Positions 53,364 through 61,717 of a stretch of 64,000 bases of DNA are shown here, piece by piece. The notes under the pieces are model-generated. The model was given only the letters and a program-made list of their open reading frames with translations. It searched no databases and was not told the origin of the DNA. The stretch is from Klebsiella sp. RHBSTW-00484 (GTDB taxonomy: Bacteria > Pseudomonadota > Gammaproteobacteria > Enterobacterales > Enterobacteriaceae): NCBI RefSeq assembly GCF_013705725.1, contig NZ_CP055481.1, positions 5,270,001 to 5,334,000 on the forward strand. The letters are read 5' to 3'. How positions within the stretch are numbered: position 1 is the stretch's first letter; the number at the start of each line of letters is the position of its first letter. The translations under genes were made by a program, and so were the position numbers.

Positions 53364-53897
53364 ATGAAAACTACCACTATAACCGCCACCACCACATTAC
53401 GCCTGACTCAGGAGAGCGATATCCCTCTCCTGCCCGCTATTGAGCGCTCTGCCGCCCAGGCTTTTCGCCAAATCCCGACGCTGGCCTGGCTGGCGCAAAG
53501 CGAGGTGATAAGCGCCGATCGCCACCGGCTGTTTCTTGAAACCGAACACAGCCTGTTGGCTGTGGCCGATGAGCAACCGATAGGCTTTCTGCTCACCGAA
53601 CCACTGGATGATGCGCTGTTTATCGTCGAGATTGCCGTCCATCAGGCGTGGCAAGGACGAGGCATTGGCCGCATGATGCTGGAGCAGGTGATTGAGAATG
53701 CCCGAAGAGCGGAATATCCAGCGGTCACGCTCACCACTTTTCGCGAAGTGCCGTGGAACACTCCGTTTTATACCCGTCTGGGCTTTTCGATGCTGGACGA
53801 GCTGACGCTGCCGTCAGGGCTGGCGGCAAAAAGGAAGCTTGAAACGGAACATGGACTGGCACCAGAAACGCGCTGCACCATGCGGCTGGCGCTGTGA
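53364..53897 (+). CDS. GNAT-family N-acetyltransferase
   Basis: This 177-residue GNAT has the acetyl-CoA binding loop QGRGIGRMMLEQV at about 95-107 and FYTRLGFSMLDEL near the C-terminus. The start is uncertain: GTG 53361 and ATG 53364 are adjacent, with GAGG immediately before them. The substrate is unknown. It is transcribed toward the RpiR-type regulator. Confidence 0.8.
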   Translation: MKTTTITATTTLRLTQESDIPLLPAIERSAAQAFRQIPTLAWLAQSEVISADRHRLFLETEHSLLAVADEQPIGFLLTEPLDDALFIVEIAVHQAWQGRGIGRMMLEQVIENARRAEYPAVTLTTFREVPWNTPFYTRLGFSMLDELTLPSGLAAKRKLETEHGLAPETRCTMRLAL

Positions 53898-53932
53898 CCT
53901 CCGGCGCTGCTTTCAGTGTCTGAATATGGTAC

Positions 53933-53942
53933 AAAGTATCAT
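53933..53942 (-). promoter_or_regulatory. Shared ATGATACTTT motif near the RpiR-type gene
   Basis: AAAGTATCAT here is the reverse complement of ATGATACTTT at 59808-59817 in the divergent promoter region of the same cluster. With ATTCA/TGAAT sequences near both, it may be the regulator's binding site. Confidence 0.35.
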
Positions 53943-53967
53943 TCAAAACTTACCCGCTGATACCCGT

Positions 53968-54831
53968 ATGTCCTGGTCAATCGATATCATTTCCTGCATT
54001 ACCGATCGCTTTGTTGAGCTGACGGCGACCGAAAAGCGCATCGCGCAATTTATTCTCGATGATGTCGCGGCGGCGGCGGAACTGCCTATCGCCGAGATGG
54101 CGCGGCTGACCAACACCAGCCAGGCCTCGGTCACCCGCTTCGCCCGGGCGCTGGGCTGCAAAGATGTTCGCGAACTGAAGATGAAGCTAGCGCAATCTCT
54201 GGCGGTCGGGCAGCGGTTTATTCTCGATGTCCCGGACCTCGAAGGCGTGCAGGGGATCTATGAATCGATTATCGGCGTGCTGGAAACCAACCGCCGGGCG
54301 CTGGATATTGAGGCGCTAAAGCGCGCGGTCAGTTGGCTGAGCGACGCGCGGCAGATTCTGGCCCTCGGCATGGGCGGCGGCTCCACCATCTGCGCCCAGG
54401 AAATTCAGTATCGTCTGTTTCGCCTTGGCCTGCCGGTAGTCAGCCAGAACGACGGCCTGCTGGTGCGCATGATGAGCTCGGCGGTGACGCCAAAAGACGT
54501 GGTTATCGTGCTGTCATTAGGCGGCTATACCCAGGAAATCATTGAAAGCGCGGCGATTGCCAGCCAGTACGGTGCGAAGGTGATCGCGATTACCCCCGCC
54601 GGAACGCCGCTGGCGGAGCAGGCGGATCTGGTGCTACCGCTGCTAGTGCGCGAAAACGACTATATCTTCAAGCCCAGCACCTCACGCTATGCGATGCTGG
54701 CGATGGTTGATGTGCTGGCCACCGAACTGGCGATGGCCAATAAAACCCAGGCCAAAGGCCGACTGCGGCGTATTAAGCTGGCGCTCGATAGCCACCGCGG
54801 CGGCGTCGACCGCCAGCCGCTTGGTGACTAA
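53968..54831 (+). CDS. MurR/RpiR-family transcriptional regulator
   Basis: This protein of about 287 residues has an N-terminal RpiR helix-turn-helix (TEKRIAQFILD.. to TNTSQASVTRFARALG) and a C-terminal SIS domain (LALGMGGGSTICAQEIQYRL; VIVLSLGGYTQEII) that would bind a phosphosugar-type effector. It likely controls the adjacent catabolic genes. The start is uncertain: ATG 53968 (MSWSIDII) or 53926, neither with a good ribosome site. Its stop overlaps the dgoA stop by four bases, tail to tail. Confidence 0.85.
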   Translation: MSWSIDIISCITDRFVELTATEKRIAQFILDDVAAAAELPIAEMARLTNTSQASVTRFARALGCKDVRELKMKLAQSLAVGQRFILDVPDLEGVQGIYESIIGVLETNRRALDIEALKRAVSWLSDARQILALGMGGGSTICAQEIQYRLFRLGLPVVSQNDGLLVRMMSSAVTPKDVVIVLSLGGYTQEIIESAAIASQYGAKVIAITPAGTPLAEQADLVLPLLVRENDYIFKPSTSRYAMLAMVDVLATELAMANKTQAKGRLRRIKLALDSHRGGVDRQPLGD

Positions 54832-55427
54832 ACCGCGCTAGCGGCGATAAACCTCCCCGCCTGCTGGCGGGTACGTTCCACCCCTTGTCCGGCGCGATAA
54901 AGATCGCTCCCCAACCCGGCTCCGGCACACCCGGCCTGCACCCAGGTCGTCAGATTCTCCGGCGTCACGCCGCCTACCGCCAGCACCGGCACTTCCGGCG
55001 GCAGCACTGCTTTCAGCGCACGAATATAGTCCGGACCAAAAGCGGAAGAGGGAAAAATCTTCAGCCACTGCGCTCCGGCATCCAGCGCGCTAAACGCCTC
55101 CGTCGCCGTCGCGCACCCGGCGCAGACCAGCATCCCGCGCGCCACCGCCTGGCGGATAACCGCAGGCTGGGTATTCGGCGTGACGATAAGCTTCGCCCCG
55201 GCATCGGCCAGAAAATCGACCTGCTCAACCTTCAGTACCGTCCCTGCGCCAATCACCGCCTGCTCGCCAAACTGCGCCACCATCTGCGCAATACTCTGCT
55301 GCCAGTCCGGCGAATTGAGCGGGATTTCGATATAGCGAAACCCTGCGCCAATCAGCGTATCAATATGCTCTGCCGCTTCTGCGGGGCGAATGCCGCGCAA
55401 AATCGCCACCAGTTTAAGCTTGTCCAT
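54828..55427 (-). CDS. dgoA: 2-dehydro-3-deoxy-6-phosphogalactonate aldolase
   Basis: This 199-residue class I aldolase has the Schiff-base lysine in AQWLKIFPSS (Lys123) and the catalytic Glu in YIEIPLNSP (Glu34). It closely resembles DgoA of the De Ley-Doudoroff D-galactonate pathway, cleaving KDPGal to pyruvate and glyceraldehyde-3-phosphate. It overlaps dgoK by 14 bp. No galactonate dehydratase (dgoD) is present, so the 2-keto-3-deoxy acid must come from another reaction. Confidence 0.92.
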   Translation of the reverse strand: MDKLKLVAILRGIRPAEAAEHIDTLIGAGFRYIEIPLNSPDWQQSIAQMVAQFGEQAVIGAGTVLKVEQVDFLADAGAKLIVTPNTQPAVIRQAVARGMLVCAGCATATEAFSALDAGAQWLKIFPSSAFGPDYIRALKAVLPPEVPVLAVGGVTPENLTTWVQAGCAGAGLGSDLYRAGQGVERTRQQAGRFIAASAV

Positions 55428-56286
55428 TCATTATCCTCGCCATACCGCTCAGCAATGCCTCGTCGCCGCTACAGCTGTTGACCGTCATCCCGCACGCCAT
55501 CATCGCTCGACGGTAGCGGGCATTCAGCGCCGGGTCCCCCACCAGGGTGACGGTTGATGTACGGTAACGCTGACCCAGAGTTGCGACCTCAGCGCCAATC
55601 AGCAGCCCGGAGAGATAGTCACTGACCGATGTCGCCGCCAGCGCCCCCAATACCCGCGCCGCTCTGGCGACAAACAGTTCGCTAATTAACGAGGGCTGCG
55701 CCAGCCCCTTTTCCAGTCCCAGTTCAAAAGCGGCATCGTCCGGCAACTGGGCCGCCAGCCCCTTGCCGAGCAACGATTGCGTCATCAGCACATGATGCAG
55801 CTCGCCGGTCATCGCGGTAGCAAAGTGGCGCACCACGCCGCGCTCTACTTGCACCCATTTACAGTGGGTGCCCGGCATCACGTAACACTCCGCCGGGGCC
55901 AGTTGCCACGCGCCCAGCAACTGAGTCTCTTCCCCGCGCATCACGTTGTACTCCCCAGCCTGCTCCACCTTGAGACCGGGAATAATCCACACCCCTTCGG
56001 CAACGGCAAACAGCTGTTGTCCCGGAGCATCAATTGCTGCCGGACAAGGCAGATACGGCACCGATTGCCAGCCCGCGTCGCTGCCGATCATCCCGGCCAT
56101 CACTACCGGCAGCTTCTCGGCACCGCGCCAGGGCGCCAGGTGTTGCTGGAATACCTCCGCAGGCAGCTGTCCATTGAGGCGAGTCACGCCCAGCGGCAGT
56201 TGCTTTATCTCGACGCACTGGCCGTTACGAATCAACCAGCCGCGCAGTTGAGTGGAGCCCCAGTCGACGGCAATATAGTTATTCAT
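55414..56286 (-). CDS. dgoK: 2-dehydro-3-deoxygalactonokinase
   Basis: This 290-residue DgoK-family sugar kinase starts YIAVDWGSTQLRGWL (ASKHA phosphate-1 motif) and has VMPGTHCKWVQVERG and a C-terminal TVTLVGDPALNARYRRAM adenosine motif. It phosphorylates 2-keto-3-deoxygalactonate to KDPGal. It is coupled to the transporter gene upstream by an ATGA overlap and to dgoA downstream. Confidence 0.93.
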   Translation of the reverse strand: MNNYIAVDWGSTQLRGWLIRNGQCVEIKQLPLGVTRLNGQLPAEVFQQHLAPWRGAEKLPVVMAGMIGSDAGWQSVPYLPCPAAIDAPGQQLFAVAEGVWIIPGLKVEQAGEYNVMRGEETQLLGAWQLAPAECYVMPGTHCKWVQVERGVVRHFATAMTGELHHVLMTQSLLGKGLAAQLPDDAAFELGLEKGLAQPSLISELFVARAARVLGALAATSVSDYLSGLLIGAEVATLGQRYRTSTVTLVGDPALNARYRRAMMACGMTVNSCSGDEALLSGMARIMNGQA

Positions 56287-57770
56287 TGCGCCTCTCCTGA
56301 AGTCTGCGCCACCGCCGTTTTAGCAGGAATCGCCTGGCCTTCCCGCTCCTGGGTAATCATTTCCAGCGCTTGCTGACGGCTGATTTTGCTCGCTGGCGTC
56401 ATCAGGGTGACAAACACGGAGGAGATAAGGCTACCGAGAACCGAGGGAATGCACGGATTTCCCCAATACGCCAGCCAGTCAGCCTTAACCAGAATGACTA
56501 TCGAGACCAGCATGCCGCTGAGCAGCGCCGTTAGCGCACCCTGCCAGTTAAACCGCAGCCAGAAGTGACCGAGAATGGAACAGACGAACAGGCCGGACAT
56601 CAGCATCGAGATCATTTTGGTGATGTAGCTAATGATATCGTTGGACGTCAGGGCGAAGATCATCGCCAGGCCAATCACAAAAACCAGCATCCAGCGCGAC
56701 AGCGTAATGGCTTTATGCGCCGGGGGCATTTTCCCGGTCGCCAGGGTATACACATCGCGCATCATGATGGCGACGGCGGCTATCGCATCGGAACTGGCCG
56801 ACGACATGGTGGCGGAAAGCCCGGCAATCAGCACCACCAGGCCGAGAGTCGCAGGTAAAAAGCTGGTGGCGAACAGGAAGGCGTAGTTGCTGTTCTCCAG
56901 GTTCGGGTTCATCGTCCATGCCGCCATGCCGATAATCGCCGGCAGCACCGAGAAAAACAGGTACAGCACGCCGGTATAAACAAAAGAACGGCGCACCGAA
57001 GAGACATCTTTACCCGAGTAGATGCGTTGACGATAAGATGGCGTCGCCAGCACGCCGACGCAAATCACCATCGCCAGCGATAAGGCCGGAATAGCACCCA
57101 GCTTATCAATCGCAAACAGGCTCATGGCTTTCGGGTCCATGGCCTGGACAATGGCGTCCCAGCCGCCCACGTGCACCACGGCCAGAATCGCCATCAGAAT
57201 AAAGCCGAAGAACAGAATTAATGCCTGAATGGTATCCGTCCAGACCACTGCGGAATAACCGCCGATAATCACATAAATCGCGAAAGCTAACGAAATAATC
57301 ACTTTTGCCAGCGTCAGGTTTATCCCCGTCGCCCATGACAAATACATGCTGCCGCCAAGAATATGTGCGCCCAGCCAACCAATGGAGGCAATAAATATCA
57401 TTATCCCGACGACGTTTTTAATTAAATGGCTGCCTCCGGTGTAATAAGAAAGCTCCTCGCTCATGGTCATAAAACGGAGTTTACGGACCGGCGCGAAAAG
57501 CCAGGCCACCAGTAGAATACCTATCGCCCCGCCGACGCCGTACAACATCCCGGCCCAGCCGTTGCTGTAGCCGAAGCCCACCGCACCCATGCTTGAGCCG
57601 GTACCCACCATGGTCGCCACGGTCGATCCCAGGGTCAGAAACAGCGGTAAGGAACGACCGCCGAGTAAAAAATCATCACCGCTTTTTTGATTACGCGAAA
57701 CATACCAGCCAAGCCAAATCATCGCCAACGCGTAAATAATAAAGCCGACTAAAAAGATATGACTATTCAT
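56283..57770 (-). CDS. Sodium:solute symporter
   Basis: This 495-residue SSS-family transporter has about 13 helices. The N-terminal WLGWYVSRNQKSGDDFLLGGRSLP and VGTGSSMGAVGFGYSNGW are typical, and GLSATMSSASSDAIAA resembles the SSS signature. It should import the cluster's substrate with Na+; what that is cannot be read from the sequence. dgoK follows with a 4-bp overlap. A 105-bp gap with a hairpin separates it from the RidA gene. Confidence 0.9.
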   Translation of the reverse strand: MNSHIFLVGFIIYALAMIWLGWYVSRNQKSGDDFLLGGRSLPLFLTLGSTVATMVGTGSSMGAVGFGYSNGWAGMLYGVGGAIGILLVAWLFAPVRKLRFMTMSEELSYYTGGSHLIKNVVGIMIFIASIGWLGAHILGGSMYLSWATGINLTLAKVIISLAFAIYVIIGGYSAVVWTDTIQALILFFGFILMAILAVVHVGGWDAIVQAMDPKAMSLFAIDKLGAIPALSLAMVICVGVLATPSYRQRIYSGKDVSSVRRSFVYTGVLYLFFSVLPAIIGMAAWTMNPNLENSNYAFLFATSFLPATLGLVVLIAGLSATMSSASSDAIAAVAIMMRDVYTLATGKMPPAHKAITLSRWMLVFVIGLAMIFALTSNDIISYITKMISMLMSGLFVCSILGHFWLRFNWQGALTALLSGMLVSIVILVKADWLAYWGNPCIPSVLGSLISSVFVTLMTPASKISRQQALEMITQEREGQAIPAKTAVAQTSGEAQ

Positions 57771-57815
57771 AATTCACATCCTGCCAGTTGAGTTTGTAAA
57801 AGGTAAGAGGTTACG

Positions 57816-57839
57816 GAGCGCTGAATTATTTCAGCGCTC
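57816..57839. repeat. Perfect 10-bp hairpin between ridA-like and symporter genes
   Basis: GAGCGCTGAA and TTCAGCGCTC pair perfectly around TTAT. On the operon strand it is not followed by a T run, so it looks more like an mRNA-processing or stabilising hairpin than a terminator. The rest of the 105-bp gap is AT-rich. Confidence 0.6.
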
Positions 57840-57875
57840 AAAAATCCTGTTTATATTTCTAATTAATACAATTAT

Positions 57876-58268
57876 TTATACGCGAGCCGCGTTATAACAG
57901 GTCACATCCACTTCAACTTTGCAATCCACCACCAGGTCCGCCACGCAGCAAATACGGGCTGGCGGGTTATCGCCAAAGAACTCGCGGAACACTTTGTTGA
58001 AGGACTGGAAATAGCGCGAATCGGTGAGGATCACTTTGACATGCACCACATCGGCGAGGGTATAGCCCGCTTCGGTCATGATATCCACACAGTTCTGAAT
58101 CGCCAGACGCGACTGGTCGACAATCCCCCCTTCCACCACTTCGCCATTTTTCATCGGCGTCTGACCGGAAACGTACAGCCAGCCCCCCGCTTCCACCGCG
58201 CGGGCAAACGGCAGATGCTGCCCGCCGGTGCCGGTTCCGCCTTCCACACCATAACGTTTAATGCTCAT
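57876..58268 (-). CDS. RidA-family enamine/imine deaminase
   Basis: This 130-residue RidA/YjgF/UK114 protein has the GWLYVSGQTP, NCVDIMTEAGYTLADVVHVK and PARICCVADLVVDCKVEVDV blocks, the last with the conserved active-site arginine. Such proteins hydrolyse 2-aminoacrylate-type enamines to keto acids. Beside a PLP-dependent deaminase gene it probably speeds release of the keto product or protects against the enamine. It starts 10 bp after the deacylase gene. Confidence 0.92.
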   Translation of the reverse strand: MSIKRYGVEGGTGTGGQHLPFARAVEAGGWLYVSGQTPMKNGEVVEGGIVDQSRLAIQNCVDIMTEAGYTLADVVHVKVILTDSRYFQSFNKVFREFFGDNPPARICCVADLVVDCKVEVDVTCYNAARV

Positions 58269-58278
58269 CTTTCACTCC

Positions 58279-59718
58279 TTAGTCCATCTGGCGGCGCAGG
58301 AAACGCCCTGCGCGCCCGGTAATTTTTTTATCGCTGCCGTAGCTCATCACGCCGTTGACCATCACCGCTTCTATGCCGTCCGCCGGTTGTTTCGGGTCGG
58401 AGAAACTGGCGACATCGCGCACCGTCTGCGGGTCAAACAGCACCAGATCGGCGAAGTAGCCCACTTTCACCAGCCCACGATCCGCAAGCTGAAAGCGTGC
58501 CGCCGAGAGTCCGGTCATTTTGTGAATGGCGGTAGTCAGCGGAAACAGCTGTTCATCGCGACTGTAATGGCCCAGTACCCGAGGGAAAGCCCCCCACAGC
58601 CGTGGATGCGGCATCGGGTCGTTCGGCAGGCCATCGGAGCCGATCATGCTGACCGGATAACGCAGCACCCGCCGCACGTCCTGCTCGTCCATGTTGTAGT
58701 AGATTGCGCCCGCGGGCATCAGCCGCGCCGCCGCATCATGCAGGCTCACCTGCCAGCCATCGGCAATTTGCTTGAGGGTTTTACCGGCCTGCTCCGGCTG
58801 CGCTTCCGACCAGGTGATAACGATGTCGAACTCATCGGTCACCTGCTTCATATCCAGCGTCGAGGAGCTGGCGGAATAGGGATAGCAGTCGCAGGCGATC
58901 TCCTGGCGCTGGCGCATCTCATCAAAGAAGGCCAGCGTCTCCTGAGTGCGGCCCCAGTTTTTCGCCCCGGCGCACTTGTGGTGCGAAACCACCACCGGCA
59001 CGTTGCCGTGGCGACCAATGCGAAACGCTTCGTCGAGCGCCTCCAGAATCGGCTCAAACTCTGAGCGCAGGTGGGTGGTATAAATTCCCTTCTCCGCCGC
59101 CAGCTCTTCCGCCAGCGCCATCACCTCTTCAGTCGTAGACTGAAACGCGCTGGCGTAGGCCAGACCGGTGCTCAGTCCTAGCGCTCCCTGACGCAGCGCA
59201 TCACGCAGTTGCACACGCATCCCGGCGATTTCGCTTTCCGTCGCCGGGCGGAACAAATCATCCATATGATTGTTGCGCAGCGCGGTATGGCCAATCAGCG
59301 TGCCGACGTTCAATGACGGCTTCGCCGCCTCCACCGCGTGGGCGTAATCCTCGACGGTGGGATAAATAAAATGCTCTGCCTCGCCCAGCAGGTTCATTGG
59401 GTCCGGCACCTCGCCGCGCATGGTCGCCGTCGCCGCGCTGATCCCGCAGTTGCCGACAATCACCGTCGTTACCCCCTGGCTCAGCTTGGGCAAATACTCC
59501 GGCATACGGATGACGTTGATATCATCATGGGTATGCACATCGATAAACCCGGGGGCCAGCACGCGCCCCAGCCCCTCAACCACCTGCTCCGCCGCCAGGT
59601 TCAGCGCCGGAGCCATATCCACAATCCGGTCACCTTTCACCGCCACGTCGCCGCGAAACTGCGGCCCGCCGCTGCCGTCAATCACCGTGACGTTTTTGAA
59701 AAGCCAATCAACTTTCAT
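58279..59718 (-). CDS. N-acyl-D-amino-acid deacylase family amidohydrolase
   Basis: This 479-residue amidohydrolase (D-aminoacylase type) has the metal-binding HxH at His62 and His64 (GFIDVHTHDD), GNCGIS, THLRSEFEP, VVVSHHKCAG and IGSDGLPNDP for the catalytic Asp. It should release an acyl group from an N-acyl D-amino acid or N-acyl amino-sugar acid. It is the first gene of the leftward operon (deacylase, RidA, symporter, dgoK, dgoA). Confidence 0.9.
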   Translation of the reverse strand: MKVDWLFKNVTVIDGSGGPQFRGDVAVKGDRIVDMAPALNLAAEQVVEGLGRVLAPGFIDVHTHDDINVIRMPEYLPKLSQGVTTVIVGNCGISAATATMRGEVPDPMNLLGEAEHFIYPTVEDYAHAVEAAKPSLNVGTLIGHTALRNNHMDDLFRPATESEIAGMRVQLRDALRQGALGLSTGLAYASAFQSTTEEVMALAEELAAEKGIYTTHLRSEFEPILEALDEAFRIGRHGNVPVVVSHHKCAGAKNWGRTQETLAFFDEMRQRQEIACDCYPYSASSSTLDMKQVTDEFDIVITWSEAQPEQAGKTLKQIADGWQVSLHDAAARLMPAGAIYYNMDEQDVRRVLRYPVSMIGSDGLPNDPMPHPRLWGAFPRVLGHYSRDEQLFPLTTAIHKMTGLSAARFQLADRGLVKVGYFADLVLFDPQTVRDVASFSDPKQPADGIEAVMVNGVMSYGSDKKITGRAGRFLRRQMD

Positions 59719-59919
59719 CGCAATTACTCCCTTTCCACTCTGCCGACAAGTTAACCATTTACAAGGCGGAAAAACAGTGGAAAACCACGCAAAAACCAGA
59801 TCAATTTATGATACTTTTATTCATAAACAATAAAGATCTAACATTAAATTCATATTTATCAATAAGTTAAAATTGATACTCAACTTTTATCCGAGCATAA
59901 ACCCTAAAAGGATATTGTT
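59719..59919. promoter_or_regulatory. Divergent control region of the amino-acid/sugar-acid cluster
   Basis: This 201-bp AT-rich stretch separates the deacylase (left) and the PLP lyase (right). An inverted repeat TTTATGA..TCATAAA spans 59805-59827 and contains ATGATACTTT (59808-59817), also found near the RpiR-type gene. AAAGGA precedes the PLP gene start. Confidence 0.5.
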
Positions 59920-61134
59920 ATGAAATACCATTTCGATACGCTTATCTCGCACAAAGCCGCCGTGATGTCCGCCCCGGCAAACCTGCTGGCAGAGGACGTT
60001 TGTCTCCCCGCCGCGTTGCTGAAAAAAACGGCGTTGGAAAATAACATCGCCTGGATGCAGCACTACGCCGATGCGCGCGGCGTCTCGTTGGCACCGCACG
60101 GTAAAACGACGATGACGCCGTGGATTTTTCAGGCGCAGCAGCAGGCGGGCGCATGGGGAATTGGCGTGGGTAGCGCCTGGCAAGCCAGCGCGGCGATGGC
60201 CAGCGGCGTTGAGCGCGTGTTGATGGTCAATCAGCTGGTCGGCAAGGCCAATATGCAGGTGGTATCGCGCCTGAAAGCGCATTATCGGGCGGCTGATTTT
60301 ATCTGCTGCGTGGATAGCCTTGCCAATGCCAGCACGCTGTCGGCGTTTTTCAGCGAGCGGCGGCAAACGCTGGATGTGCTGATTGAGCTGGGCGTGGCGG
60401 GCGGGCGCTGCGGCTGTCGCAGCGTCAACGATGCGCTGGCACTGGCGCAGGCGGTGGCGGAGCTGCCTGGCCTGAAGCTGCGCGGTCTTGAGCTGTATGA
60501 AGGGGTTTTGCACGGCGACGATCCGCAACCACAGGTTGAAACCCTGCTGCGCCAGGCCGCCGAACTGGCCTGTCGAATGGAACCGCTGGTGGAGGGCGAG
60601 TTTGTACTGACCGGAGCCGGTACCGTTTGGTACGACGTGGTGTGTAACATCTGGCTGGCGGCGGAGAAACCGGCGAACTGCCGGATCGTTATTCGCCCCG
60701 GCTGCTATATCACCCACGACCTGGGGATCTACGCTACCGCACAGCAGGAGCTGGTGGCGCGGGATCCGATCGCCTGCGATCTGGGCGGCGACTTAACCTC
60801 GGCGCTGGAGCTGATGGCAATGGTCCAGTCGGTGCCGGAAGCGGATCGCGCGGTGGTTAACTTCGGCAAGCGCGACTGCGCCTTCGACGCCGGACTGCCG
60901 CAGCCCATCGCCCTCTATCGTCACGGTGCGCAGCTATCCGCCGAGGGGATCGCGAGCGTGGGGATTATGGATCAGCACTGTATGCTGCACCTTGCACCGG
61001 GCAGCGACGTGCAGGTCGGCGATATTCTGGTGTTTGGTACCTCGCACCCGTGCCTGACGTTTGATAAATGGAAAACGCTGCTGCTGGTGGATGACCAATA
61101 CAACGTGCTGGAAGAGCTGAATACGCTGTTCTGA
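59920..61134 (+). CDS. PLP-dependent D-amino acid lyase/deaminase (D-threonine aldolase/Dsd1 fold)
   Basis: This 404-residue alanine-racemase-fold enzyme has the PLP-binding lysine in LAPHGKTTMTP (Lys62). Metal and substrate ligands lie in the C-terminal DQHCMLHL and FGTSHPCLTFDKW, typical of D-serine dehydratase-like/D-threonine aldolase enzymes. It would eliminate or cleave a D-configured hydroxy-amino acid. In this context an ammonia elimination from a D-amino-sugar acid is attractive, but ordinary D-serine or D-threonine activity is equally possible from sequence alone. Confidence 0.88.
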   Translation: MKYHFDTLISHKAAVMSAPANLLAEDVCLPAALLKKTALENNIAWMQHYADARGVSLAPHGKTTMTPWIFQAQQQAGAWGIGVGSAWQASAAMASGVERVLMVNQLVGKANMQVVSRLKAHYRAADFICCVDSLANASTLSAFFSERRQTLDVLIELGVAGGRCGCRSVNDALALAQAVAELPGLKLRGLELYEGVLHGDDPQPQVETLLRQAAELACRMEPLVEGEFVLTGAGTVWYDVVCNIWLAAEKPANCRIVIRPGCYITHDLGIYATAQQELVARDPIACDLGGDLTSALELMAMVQSVPEADRAVVNFGKRDCAFDAGLPQPIALYRHGAQLSAEGIASVGIMDQHCMLHLAPGSDVQVGDILVFGTSHPCLTFDKWKTLLLVDDQYNVLEELNTLF

Positions 61135-61146
61135 ATGACGATAAAT

Positions 61147-61180
61147 CCCCGGATTGCGGCTGTCGCCTTATCCGGGCTAC
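61147..61180. repeat. REP-type palindrome
   Basis: CCCCGGATTGCGGC and the partner GCCTTATCCGGG form an enterobacterial REP unit just past the PLP gene stop. Confidence 0.75.
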
Positions 61181-61214
61181 GGGTCCTGGATTCGCTGTTC
61201 TAAATGGTGCCTTT

Positions 61215-61250
61215 CCCGGAGGCGGCGCGCTGCGCCTCCTCCGGGGATTT
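61215..61250. terminator. Terminator between the PLP gene and hpaR
   Basis: CCCGGAGG (61215-61222) and CCTCCGGG (61238-61245) form an 8-bp stem, extendable in an alternative pairing, followed by GATTTTCACGTTTT on the right. It lies between convergent genes. Confidence 0.7.
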
Positions 61251-61276
61251 TCACGTTTTCACAGCTCCAGGCCATC

Positions 61277-61717
61277 TTACGACTCCTCCTCCTCTCCTCT
61301 TACCCCGTTACCCAGCGCAATAAACTCCTCCAGCAGCGCGGTCAGTTGCTGCATTTTCTCTGCGGTAAACTCGGCTTCAATCAGGCGATAAGCCTCTTCT
61401 ACCTGGGTCTGCGCGCTGTCATAGAGCTTCAATCCCGCTGGCGTTAGCGAAACGTACAGCTTGCGCTGGTCGTTGACCGGCTTTAGGCGCAACACCAAAC
61501 CGTCTCGCTCCATGCGGGTGAGAATACCGGTCAGGCTCGGGCGTAAAATACAGGCGCGAAAAGCCAGGTCGTGGAAATCCATCGACGGATTTTCGGCAAG
61601 AATGCGCACGATACGCCACTGCTGCTCGGTAAGATTATGGCGTTTAACGATCGGCCTGAAATGGGCCATCGCCGCTTCCCGCGCCTGCAATAGCGCGATG
61701 GTTAACGAATCATGCAT
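61277..61717 (-). CDS. hpaR: MarR-family repressor HpaR
   Basis: HpaR represses the homoprotocatechuate meta-cleavage operon and is released by pathway intermediates. The 146 residues have a MarR winged helix (SMDFHDLAFRACILRPSLTG, then ILTRMERDGLVLRLKPVNDQ). The ATG at 61717 has GAGG six bases upstream and gives MHDSLTIALL as in E. coli. It is divergent from hpaG1. Its C-terminus ends in an acidic tail. Confidence 0.95.
   Translation of the reverse strand: MHDSLTIALLQAREAAMAHFRPIVKRHNLTEQQWRIVRILAENPSMDFHDLAFRACILRPSLTGILTRMERDGLVLRLKPVNDQRKLYVSLTPAGLKLYDSAQTQVEEAYRLIEAEFTAEKMQQLTALLEEFIALGNGVRGEEEES

Noticed and set aside
58261..59064. 267-codon open frame on the + strand
   Set aside because: It is antisense to the deacylase gene, with no domain or ribosome site.
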